Shown here piece by piece: positions 1-10,500 of a DNA stretch of 64,000 nucleotides. This DNA is from Fremontodendron californicum. Lineage: Eukaryota > Streptophyta > Magnoliopsida > Malvales > Malvaceae. Where the stretch lies: NCBI GenBank assembly GCA_030761205.1, contig JAULJL010000004.1:35746172-35810171 (forward strand), in the 5' to 3' direction. The notes beneath the pieces were generated by a model, which was not told where the DNA came from, did not search any database, and was given only the letters and a program-made list of their open reading frames with translations. Each line of letters starts with the position of its first letter. The first letter of the stretch is position 1. The position numbers and the translations under genes are program-made.

Positions 1-2684
1 GACCTCCGTTTCTGCATAATCCACAACGTTTTGGTTGGCCTTTCTCCCTGAGGTCCATTTCATTACGAATACGACTTGATTTTGGCCGACCATGTGGATT
101 TCTCCGCATTTCTTGATTGGGACACACTTCTGGACCATCATATTGAGGCCAGTAACCTTCATTTCCAACAGCTTCGAACTCATGTCTATAAACATTCAAT
201 ATATTTTCCAGTTTATAGACTTTGTCCACATATTGCATGCAATCTACATGGACATGTGCACAGGCAGCAACTACATGTGAACAAGGGAACCTTTGTGCTT
301 GAAACTTTCCACAATCACACCACATGTCACTGAGGTTGACTTTGTACTTCATTGCAGAAACACCCTCTTGTGGAGCAACTAACTCTTCAACCAGAAAAGA
401 TTGATTTGCTCGCGTAAAATTACGAACAATGTGGGAGTTAGCTTTCGTGCGATTTTCTTGCATAGCTTGTGTGACTGTTTCACAATATGTGTGCCCTCCC
501 TCCATCATGGCAATTTGTTTGTTCCCCATCTTAACAAAAAGTGCAGCCAACCTATAATATGTTGATTGCACTAAAGCAGTAATGGGAAGATGACGCGTTC
601 CCTTCAACACCGAATTGATAGATTCAGCTAGGTTGGTTGTCATATGGCCATAACGCCTTCCTTGATCATATGACTGCGCCCACTTCTCCTTGGGGATCCT
701 ATCAAGCCAGTTAGCCGCCTCAGCATTTTCTCCACGAAGATTGTCATACATGAAATGAAAATTCGGTCGCCTCAACTCGTATCCTAATAAATTTAAAAAC
801 AAAAAACTTATGAATTTCAATATTATTTTATATGCTAAACGAAATATAAGAGATAAAATAACTATGATTTGATTCCATACCCATGTTAACAATTTGTCGA
901 CGCAATTCCTTATTGTTAAACTTTTTCATAAAGTTCGCTGCAATGTGTCGAATGCAGTACGCTGAATATGCATGTGGAGGATTCCATCCACCATCGCGTC
1001 TAATCGCAGCTTTGATGGCTTCATGTCGATCAGACAGCAAGCAAATGCCAGGCTGTTTTGTCACGTGTCTGCGCAAGTTACTGAGAAAGAATGACCAAGC
1101 CTCTGTTGTCTCACCCTCCACAATGGCAAAGGCAATTGGCAGTATGTTTCGATTGCCATCTTGTGCAATAGCTAACAATAATGTGCCTTTGTATTTTCCA
1201 TATAAGAAAGTACCGTCTATTTGCACAATTGGTTTACAATACGGATACCCTTCAATGCACGACTTAAATGTCCAAAATAGTCGATGGAATATTCTCTTAC
1301 CTTGGACCAATCGATCACCGTGATATGCAGGTATCGTTTGCAATTCCACAATTGTACCAGGCACGAAATGTTGCATTGCACCTAACCATTTAGGTAGCTC
1401 ATTGTACGATCTTTCCCAATCGCCAAATACTCGAACAATTGCCTTTTGCTTTGCTTGCCATGTTTTCTTGTAGGAGGTCATGTATCCATACCGGATTCGC
1501 ATCTCAGCGATCAAAACTGAAACGGAAATCTCCGGATTTGCTTGGACCAATGACAAAATGCATGAGCAGATCATGTTACAATCTAACTTGCAATGATCTT
1601 GTGAAATCCTCGCCGATGTGCAAGTATGAGGCCCTTCATATTTTCTAATCTCCCATAGATGTTTCTTCTTCATAAAAGTTGCCCTTATTCTCCAATTACA
1701 CCCATTCCCATACATTAAGCACTTGGCATAATATTTCGTCGGCTCAGATTCAATTACTCTGTAATCTACAGAGTTTTTGATGTTATAGTGCTTGATAGCT
1801 GAAACCACAGCCTCTTTCGTTGGGAATTGTAACCCAACACACAGATCAAGTGCAGATGGATCAAATGTCAGAGGCGTAGCTAATGTATGAACATACTCTG
1901 GAAATTCCGGCACATGCATTGCCTCCAGATCCAGTGTATGCATATGGGATGCAGCCTGATATGGGGGAATATCTCGATGAGTGTTGATATCTCCATGAGT
2001 GTTGATCTCAGCAGGGACGACGTCTGGGTCAGAATCAGTATTGTCATCACTTGCGAATTCAGCATCATCTTCTTGCTCACTAAATTCACCAACATCTTCA
2101 CCATGGACTCCACGTGGACGAACAGGATCAACACCAGCTGGCTCATCTTCGAGGGTAGTAGGAATTAGGGTTTGTGAGACTAATGAAGTCTGAAAAGTTG
2201 TAGCTTGAGATAAGGGCACGACTTCTTCTGTGGGAACGTCGTATGTAGTGTCAACATAGAACGACCCAGAATCATAATCTTCTATGGGAAAGTTTTCTGT
2301 TGTGCGAACATTTGAAGGGCCGCAATCATCGTCAACATCATCTATGTCAGCATATAACTCAAGGACACCAACATTTGCAAATGTCTCATGAGCATAAAAC
2401 ATGCATCTGACATCATCATCATCTTCAAGTGGAAATGTTCTATATCGGACACATCCTTCACCAATAGAAAGAGGATGCCTGTACTTAACCTCTGAAACTC
2501 TTTTTCTAGTTCCAGCTTTAATTTTTGTATGAATTTGCAGCTTCAGTTCCTCTAATGTGACGTCGTCTTCAACACGAAAACTTTTTGGACGTTCACAATC
2601 AAAGGTAGCACCTTCGTCAGTATTATGAATTTGGCCATTATAGTAGACCAATGCGATCGCTCTATTGCTCATGTTGTGTAGCAA
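1..2684 (-). CDS. MULE (MuDR-like) transposase, C-terminus cut by window edge
   Basis: Cut-and-paste transposase of the Mutator superfamily, acting in the nucleus on the element's own termini. Two exons are seen, 2684-881 and 783-1, joined by a GT-AG intron (880-784) that restores a Gly codon; about 862 residues are visible with no stop. In order: an N-terminal PB1-like segment (about residues 8-110); an acidic linker; the MuDR DNA-binding region (about 270-350, with CLMYGNGCNWRIRA); the MULE catalytic domain around IDGTFLYGKYKG and LLSDRH, which supplies acidic residues; then in exon 2 a SWIM zinc finger (CDCGKFQAQRFPCSHVV) and a final CGLCRNGG knuckle at the edge. No frameshift or premature stop is seen, so it may be a recently active copy. 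The start is the first Met (2684); a second Met lies four codons in. A domesticated MULE gene is the alternative. Confidence 0.93.
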
Positions 2685-2933
2685 AAGAAAGAAGAAATAT
2701 AGAAGGATGAGAATGAGAATGAGGAGGTTTTAGCACTCAGGAAAAATCTGATTGAAAAACTGTTGTATGGGGGTATTGTAAACCTTCATAAGTATTATGA
2801 ATTTATAATGGTTCATTATGTTGTACCAGATAACAAATCCCATCCTTTGACTATTTGACTGAAAAAGTTATAACTTATTCAATGCAAAATGTCATTGATA
2901 AATCCCATCATTTGTCTCATCCATTGCATAAAG
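2685..2933. other. 5' flank of the MULE gene, no gene seen
   Basis: AT-rich leader between the transposase start and the 97-bp array. Around 2908-2940 it already contains a diverged piece of the array unit (tctcatccattgcataaag), so the array's left edge is fuzzy. No clear terminal inverted repeat could be recognised. Confidence 0.5.
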
Positions 2934-4137
2934 AATCAAGTTCCAATATTTTCTCCAGCATTTGATGGACTGGAAAATAGCTGAAACCTGTCTAAAAACC
3001 TATATCATCAGTCTTATCCATTGCAGAAAGAATCAAGTTCCAATATTTTCTCCAGCATTTGATGGACTGGAAAATAGCTGAAACCTGTCTAAAAACCTAT
3101 ATCATCAGTCTTATCCATTGCAGAAAGAATCAAGTTCCAATATTTTCTCCAGCATTTGATGGACTGGAAAATAGCTGAAACCTGTCTAAAAACCTATATC
3201 ATCAGTCTTATCCATTGCAGAAAGAATCAAGTTCCAATATTTTCTCCAGCATTTGATGGACTGGAAAATAGCTGAAACCTGTCTAAAAACCTATATCATC
3301 AGTCTTATCCATTGCAGAAAAAATCAAGTTCCAATATTTTCTCCAGCATTTGATGGACTGGAAAATAGCTGAAACCTGTCTAAAAACCTATATCATCAGT
3401 CTTATCCATTGCAGAAAGAATCAAGTTCCAATATTTTCTCCAGCATTTGATGGACTGGAAAATAGCTGAAACCTGTCTAAAAACCTATATCATCAGTCTT
3501 ATCCATTGCAGAAAAAATCAAGTTCCAATATTTTATCCAGCATTTGATGGACAGGAAAATAGCTGAAACCTGTCTAAAAACCTATATCATCAGTCTTATC
3601 CATTGCAGAAAGAATCAAGTTCCAATATTTTATCCAGCATTTGATGGACAGGAAAATAGCTGAAACCTGTCTAAAAACCTATATCATCAGTCTTATCCAT
3701 TGCAGAAAAAATCAAGTTCCAATATTTTCTCCAGCATTTGATGGACTGGAAAATAGCTGAAACCTGTCTAAAAACCTATATCATCAGTCTTATCCATTGC
3801 AGAAAGAATCAAGTTCCAATATTTTCTCCAGCATTTGATGGACTGGAAAATAGCTGAAACCTGTCTAAAAACCTATATCATCAGTCTTATCCATTGCAGA
3901 AAGAATCAAGTTCCAATATTTTCTCCAGCATTTGATGGACTGGAAAATAGCTGAAACCTGTCTAAAAACCTATATCATCAGTCTTATCCATTGCAGAAAA
4001 AATCAAGTTCCAATATTTTATCCAGCATTTGATGGACAGGAAAATAGCTGAAACCTGTCTAAAAACCTATATCATCAGTCTTATCCATTGCAGAAAGAAT
4101 CAAGTTCCAATATTTTCTCCAGCATTTGATGGACATG
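2934..4137. repeat. Tandem array of a 97-bp unit, about 12.4 copies
   Basis: The phrase aatcaagttccaatatttt recurs at 2934, 3031, 3128, 3225, 3322, 3419, 3516, 3613, 3710, 3807, 3904, 4001 and 4098, exactly every 97 bp; the last copy stops near 4137. Copies are nearly identical, differing at a few linked sites: gaaagaatc or gaaaaaatc before the unit, ttctcc or ttatcc, and gactgg or gacagg. The linked atcc/acagg variant occurs in copies 7, 8 and 12, which suggests recent unequal exchange of multi-copy blocks. The array lies directly upstream of the transposase start codon. No coding capacity is seen. Confidence 0.97.
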
Positions 4138-4140
4138 AAA

Positions 4141-4565
4141 ATGTAATGCAAGTTTTTTTGTTTGTTTTTTGTTTTTATCTAATACAAATCAATTAACAAG
4201 GTTTAAAAAAATTTGTTCATAAATTTTAAATAATAAAATTTACCTTACGAATTTTTTTTTTTAATTATAAAAAATTATTTTAATTTAATTTATAAAATTT
4301 AAAATTAAAAAACAAAACTTACAAAATTTTAAAACTTACAAAATTTTAAAATTTAAACAAAACTTACAAATATTATTTTTGATTTTTTTAATTTAAGAAG
4401 AAATATTATTTTGTTTTTTTCATTTTTATAAGAAATAAAATTTTCCATATTTAAATTTAATAAGAAACTTAATTTAATTTATAATTTTTAAATTAAAAAA
4501 ATAAAATTTACAAATTAAAAAAAATTAAAATTTGTTGATTTATTAAAAAAAAAAAAAAAATTTAC
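4141..4565. other. Extremely AT-rich spacer
   Basis: Long runs of A and T with short repeats of the type acttacaaaattttaaa; no gene. It separates the 97-bp array from the palindrome block. Confidence 0.7.
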
Positions 4566-4801
4566 TGAAGGGAAATCGCCACCCCCCATGGCGATTTCCC
4601 TTCATTCTTTTTACAATTTTGGTTAAAAATACCAAGGGAAATCGCCATGGGGGGTGGCGATTTCCCTTGGTATTTTTATCAAATTTTGAAAAAAATACCA
4701 AGGGAAATCGCCACCCCCCATGGCGATTTCCCTTGGTATTTTTAGCCAAAATCAATTTTTTCATGCTGGGAAATCGCCATGGGGGGTGGCGATTTCCCAG
4801 C
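4566..4801. repeat. Nested palindrome block: four alternating hairpins
   Basis: Four near-identical perfect palindromes sit at 4566-4604, 4625-4677, 4691-4743 and 4765-4801. Each has arms built on gggaaatcgcca and its complement around a 7-nt loop, ccccccA or its complement tgggggg. Arm lengths are 16, 23, 23 and 15 bp. Orientation alternates (C loop, G loop, C loop, G loop), and the spacer between units 1 and 2 (aattttggttaaaaatacc) is nearly the complement of that between 3 and 4. The whole 236 bp is therefore also one imperfect inverted repeat centred near 4684. The sequence could extrude cruciforms or, if transcribed, fold into stacked hairpins. It is open in both directions, but the translations merely repeat the palindrome and I do not call a gene. 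Confidence 0.95.
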
Positions 4802-5143
4802 TAATTTTAAAACAGGCGTATTTTGGGAAATAATCTAAAAGTATAGGTAATTTGGGGTTTAATTTTTTTTTTGGCTATATTAGTATAAAAAAGCCGCTGT
4901 TTTCATCATGGAGCAGTGAAAATAACCCAAAAAAAACTTATAAAGTGATTAAAGAGAGATTCTCTTTAGGCCCTATCTCCATGGCACGAATGGGAATAAG
5001 AGAGAAAGATGACAAAAAAGCATTGCAGTCCCGTGATCTTGTGTTTCTTAGCTTTTTTTTAAAACCTTTTTTTCTGGAAAAGGAGCATTCACTTACTGAC
5101 AAAATCATCTAGTGCCACTGCCACACACTTCATTTGTCATGGC

Positions 5144-5146
<3 letters not shown>

Positions 5147-5183
<37 letters not shown>
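5147..5183. repeat. (TA)n microsatellite
   Basis: Uninterrupted alternating TA of about 37 bp. Confidence 0.95.
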
Positions 5184-5184
<1 letters not shown>

Positions 5185-5516
5185 CCTTCATGTAGGATGA
5201 TAATGGAAGTTTAAATTTGATACAGCATTTTCTCTTTTGATCATGATAAGAAGGAAAATAAAAGTTCGATTTGCTTAGAAATTAAATTTGTTATTTTATG
5301 ACAGATATGAGATAATATTACTTAACACATTGATAAACTATAATTTTTTTCTCGTTTCATTAGGCATTTTTTTTTAATATTTATAAAATTTTAATTAAAT
5401 TAAAAATCACAAATAAATTTAAGTTGAATCATATTAAATAATTATTATTTATTTAAATATTTTTTTATATTTTAATATCGTAAGTAAATGAATTTAGAGT
5501 TAAAATCGAATTATTA

Positions 5517-5945
5517 TGATAAATTATGTAAAATATGGGATGAATTAAGACACGATACAAACACAACATGAAAAAATAATTAAAACACGACACAATATGA
5601 ACACGACATGAATGCACGAATATATTACAATCTATAAAAATGAATTATTAACGTGTAAAAATGTATATAAATTTATAATATTTTGAATACACACAAAATA
5701 ACACAAATACGTCACGAACACAAATTTTTCTCTAAATTGAATCACGACAAACTATGCAAAATATAAAATAAATTAAGATACGACAAGAACACACATAAGA
5801 AAAATAATTAAAACACAACATGAAAAATAATATGAACATTACACGAACGTGTCAAAATATACATAAAATAAATTATTAACGTGCAAAAAATTATATAAAT
5901 TTATAATATTTTAAGCATAAAAAAAATAACATAAATAATTAAATA
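5517..5945. repeat. Degenerate repeat, two ~228-bp tandem copies, acacgacac-rich
   Basis: The segment starting aaattatgtaaaatatggga (5521) recurs as aaactatgcaaaatataaaa (5749), and the following text stays alignable (tattaacgtg, atttataatatttt) for about 200 bp. The same cacgacac/gaacatgacac style of sequence returns at 40700-40930, so this is a dispersed family, probably a decayed transposon terminus. Family not identified. Confidence 0.6.
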
Positions 5946-7579
5946 TAAACACAAGATTTTTTCCTTTTTTTTCTATTTCCTTTCTTTCTTTCTTACTTTT
6001 TTATTTTTTTTCCTTTCTTTTCTTTCTCTTTCATATCCAAAATCTTCTCTTTTTTTAGTAAAATCCAAAAAATATACTTAACAAAGCAAATAATTCACTT
6101 TTTATCTTAAAAAAAAACACATGTCAAGTAAGGGAAGAAACTTGTAGTCAATATTATGTTATAGTTAAGATACTTGTACTCCTAGAACATGGATCGATAA
6201 ACATACAAAACTTACATCAAAACTACTTAATTTCAAAAGCTTATTTTTTTTTCTTTCTTAATATAAAAAAAATTGCAACTTAAAACAAAACAAAAAAAAT
6301 TGTAAATGTTAAAATTCGATCCGTACCTACTAAATACCACTTTTTAAAAGTAATTGGATGAACCAATTATGCTAAATCTCATATTCTTTCGCACCTACAT
6401 TTCTCCATCCACACTCTTTCTTTGACCAGCTAATTGTAGGACCATAGCTTCCTGGAATTCATTTGTTGGTGAATCCTATTTTTTTTTTTCTTTATGCTTA
6501 ATCATGGGAAACTTTTCAAGAAATTCTATGATGCAGTTTTTTTGTTTGTTTTTTGTGAAAGAAAGAGTAAATCCATGTTAAAAAAAAAAGTGACCAAATC
6601 GAGTCACATTAATCTTTACCGACCTTCTCTAACATTGGAGAAAGAAGACAAAATCAATTGATATAATATGCAACTATTCCCAGCAAAAACAAAATTGTTA
6701 CCTGTATTTATAATGCAGCAACAGAATTTATGGTCTGCCTGCCAGCATATATCCACCTGAGTGATTATGCTGGTGATTAATTAAATTGAGTAGCTGACAT
6801 CTGATCTGAGCTAGCATGTGACTCACCGACAAATGATTGTAAAACTAGAAGACATTTTAACAGATATTATCAGCAAAATCTACTGTTTGCAAGTATGCAT
6901 GAACTGATTTCTTCACAAAAAATGGATATTCAATGTGAACCAAAATTACACCTGCATATGAAGAAACAGCAACCTTCTTCCTTCCCAATCCACTCCTCCA
7001 TCCTCTCCAGAGAGAAATTTCAGTTTTTTTCATCTTCTGAACTATTTATGACAGTAGAAGCAGAATCCAATTGTTTGTTGAAGAGAAAAAACAAGAAAAC
7101 AACAAACCAACTAAAGGACCATGCAAGCCATAGTATATATAACAAAGAGCCTGAAATTTTTTCATTTCAGAAGAATAATATACATATAAACAATGAGAGA
7201 ACATTAATGGCTGAGGCAACTCCATGTTATGAAAAAAAAAATCCCTGAAAAAAATGGATGGGCAAGTAGCAGTGTAGCACTCATTACAAGACAACTAAGT
7301 TCCACAGGTGTTTTCGACCATGACTCACCAATTAAGCACTAATCAGCTCTTCTCTTGGGATAGAACTCTAAGCTACATAATGAGCTCAAGCTATTGTTGA
7401 GGCAGAAAACTGATAAATATATCAATAATGGCAGAAATTAATCAGAGCACTGGTCAGTTCCAAAAATGATGCCCACAATCACCTTGATATTGCATCAAAA
7501 CTGAGGGTGGAGTGAACAGTGGAATAGTGCAGAGAACTGCGGTATCATACCTTGGGCCAATTGTCAGCATTTAGGAGCT

Positions 7580-10500
7580 TTACATCTGTTTTTCGGGTTT
7601 TGATTTAGCATCCCCATTTTCAGGAATGGATGGAACTGTAGGGAGATCATTGTTAGTACTGGTGACCACCACAGCAGCCATCTGAGATGTTTTGACTGTA
7701 GGTGAACTGACAGTTTTCGCAACTCCATTGGTAATGGATCCTTGTCGATTCCCAGTCTCAGTTCTGATAATTTCAGTTCCACTGCTGAGTGGGCCTCTTT
7801 GACTACCTATCTCTGTTCTAGCTAATGATGAACACTGCGTTTCTGTGATTGAAAAGAGCAGCATCGTCAATTACCAGTAGTTTATGCATGGAAAACATAG
7901 TACACCATAAGATTTTAGACAATATATATAAACTGAACAAGTACACTCTCTGCCACTTTACAGATAGCAATTTACTTCAGCATTCCAGGATCAGAAAGAT
8001 TGCACCTAGCCTAGAAAAGTGCAGCAATTAGACACATATTACAACATGGAATCTCAGCGGGCTGATTGTGCTGATGCAAACCGTCTCATTCTAGAGAACC
8101 CATCAATCATGAACCATGTTTTACATATGCCATCGTATAACTACTATTCCAAAAAATTAAAATTAAGGAACCTTATTTCAAATATCTGTGAAACAAAATG
8201 ATCTACCTTTCTAAATTCCAACATATCAACTTTATTTTTTTCATATCCCCTTGACATCCATAAACTGAATATCAATCAGTGTCTTTGGAAATTTTGGTAA
8301 ACTGGTTCTTTCCTAGTTATTGAGGAAGTTTTCCATTGCCTGCAAGGATGGTTTCATCATTTGAAACTTTCTTCCTTTTTGATGCGCAGAATATAATTCG
8401 TTATGAATCAAATTTTCAGAAAAGAGAGGGAAACTTGCCCTTTATTTCTCCGAAAGTGATAAGCCTATTGAGACAATCTCGGAACTTTGTCAAAACAACT
8501 CTTTCCTGCTCTGCATCAATCTCTGTCATGCCCTGTCCATAAGGCAATTGTGAATATGTGCTGCAGCCATTGCCCATGATCCCATTAGGCGAAGCAGCTG
8601 CCAAAAACATTGTATCTTGTTCATCACACATCAATGCCAAAGTTCCTGGAGACATAGGCCTTCCCTTTGGCATATCAGCACCATCTGAGCAGGAATCCTC
8701 AGGGCCAGCTTTATCAGCCTGGTTTGCACTTAAACAATCATCAGCCATGGTTTTCTCAGCATTAGAATCCTTCTGGCATTGCAGCCTGTCTTGAGTGGAT
8801 GATGCAAGGGAAGTTTCTGACTGATCTTCTGCCCCTTTTTCGGTCAAACTTCTCTGATCTGAATGAATAGAGAAATTGAAGGAAGACCCATTAGATGAAA
8901 AAGTGGCACATTCATTAACTTCTTCTAACTGACTCAAAAGTTAATCACTAAAAACAAATTCAAAACAGACATACACAGGATACTTTTAGTGGCTTCAACT
9001 ATCCAAATATTATTTCTTGCAAGTACTCACTAGGACAAGAATGGTCTAAAGTAAAAGAAAATGTTTAGAGAAACAACATCAATACCAATATTCAAAACAA
9101 TTTTGATACAGTATTTGTTGACAAAGGAAGTCTCTAACTTTAAATGCTGACATTACATCTTCATTTGAAACAAAAGTTGTACCATTAATTTATTCATCAC
9201 AAAGAAAAAAAAAAGTTGTACCGTTAATCTTCTTTTATACATGTACTAACAAAACAATTCGAATAAACAGCATTATGCAAATCTTTTTCTATTAGAGAAT
9301 GACATATCAGTAGACAAAAACAGCTAGAGATGAATACAACGGCAAAGCAAGTATAAGTTGATCATCATACATGATAACATTTTCGGATAAATAAGTACAA
9401 ACGACCATATGCTTACTCATGCAAACGCAAGAATTAAGCACCAAGTATGTCAGGAATTAGACACTGCAAGTTTAAACCAGTGAATTGAATTGCTTTACAT
9501 GCATTCCCATTTACCTGCAAGTGTCTTTGCAGCTTCTCCAGATAGAACTACCAAAACAGAGCAAAGCTCCTTCAAGTCCTGCTTTTGAATTATGTCTGCT
9601 AACAGAGACCTTCCACCAAAATGCATAAGTTAGTTTCCAGAACAAGCAGACTACAAGTATCTTTCCATCAAGACACTCCATTTACCTATATGTGAATTTT
9701 GATGGGCCTACTGCAGCAGTTGTACCAGCATGAGAAACTGGCATAGAAGACAAGGATGAGGAGGGCGTAGAAGCTCTGGTATGATTTGCCTGATTAACAT
9801 ATAAAATAAGCAGCAAATGTAAGTTATAGGAGCATAAACTAAAAGTAATGATGAGAAAGCTTTTACGGTGACAATTGAAGCACAAATCAAATGTTAAGCA
9901 GCAGCAGAAGAATGAGAATGGAAAATTAAATTCACTAGATGAGCATGCGTTCTTTTCTTTCAAAATAAAAGAAGTACTAGCTTAAGACAAAGTAAATTGT
10001 AATTGAAATAAGATTCACAAAGTTTCTCCAAAGACAAATGCCAATAAATAGTTAAATACGCATGACCTGTTTACCTGTGGGAAGTGCCCAAGCCTGTGAA
10101 CAGATGGATCCTTGGCAGTTGACCCAAAGAATAGTTCCTGACCTTTTCTCTTCTTAGATATTGGAGCAGATGCATAACCAGACGACCCAATAGCTCCAGT
10201 TATGGCAGCATTTGCTGCCTGCTGAATATATGCCATATTGTTGGCATGGTCACCATGAAATAGTGCCTCTCTCTCTTCACTTCCCTCAAAATTTTTGCAG
10301 TCCATGCATTTGCAGTTTTCGGAGCAAAGAATGTTGGCTTGGAAACACTCACAGTACTTTTTAAGACACCCAGATTTCTTACAGTGACATCCTTTGTTGT
10401 GCTTTCCCAACATCAAAACTTCCCGAGCCTCTTCCTAAAAATGATTCAAAACTAGTCCATATGAAAATGCCAATTGCAGCAAGCTATATCAAATCACAAA

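Larger units (their letters stand above)
4802..7300. other. AT-rich intergenic region
   Basis: No gene supported. It holds a (TA)n microsatellite at about 5147-5183, a degenerate repeat at 5517-5945 listed separately, and homopolymer-rich stretches. Short open frames here (for example 4852-5112, 6895-7248) have low-complexity products and no recognisable domain. The right end probably runs into the 3' flank of the TCX gene. Confidence 0.6.

Noticed and set aside
883..1323. 146-codon plus-strand frame
   Set aside because: Antisense shadow of the MULE transposase exon.
2934..4137. CRISPR-like array
   Set aside because: The unit repeats head to tail every 97 bp with no variable spacers, and the context is a plant nuclear genome.
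4543..4804. Two overlapping open frames on opposite strands (products with repeated GNRHGGWRFP)
   Set aside because: They are simply translations of the palindrome in both directions; the repetition comes from the DNA structure, with no independent coding evidence.
6895..7248. 117-codon plus-strand frame
   Set aside because: Low-complexity Lys/Asn/Ser-rich product without domain, in the 3' flank of the TCX gene; likely chance.
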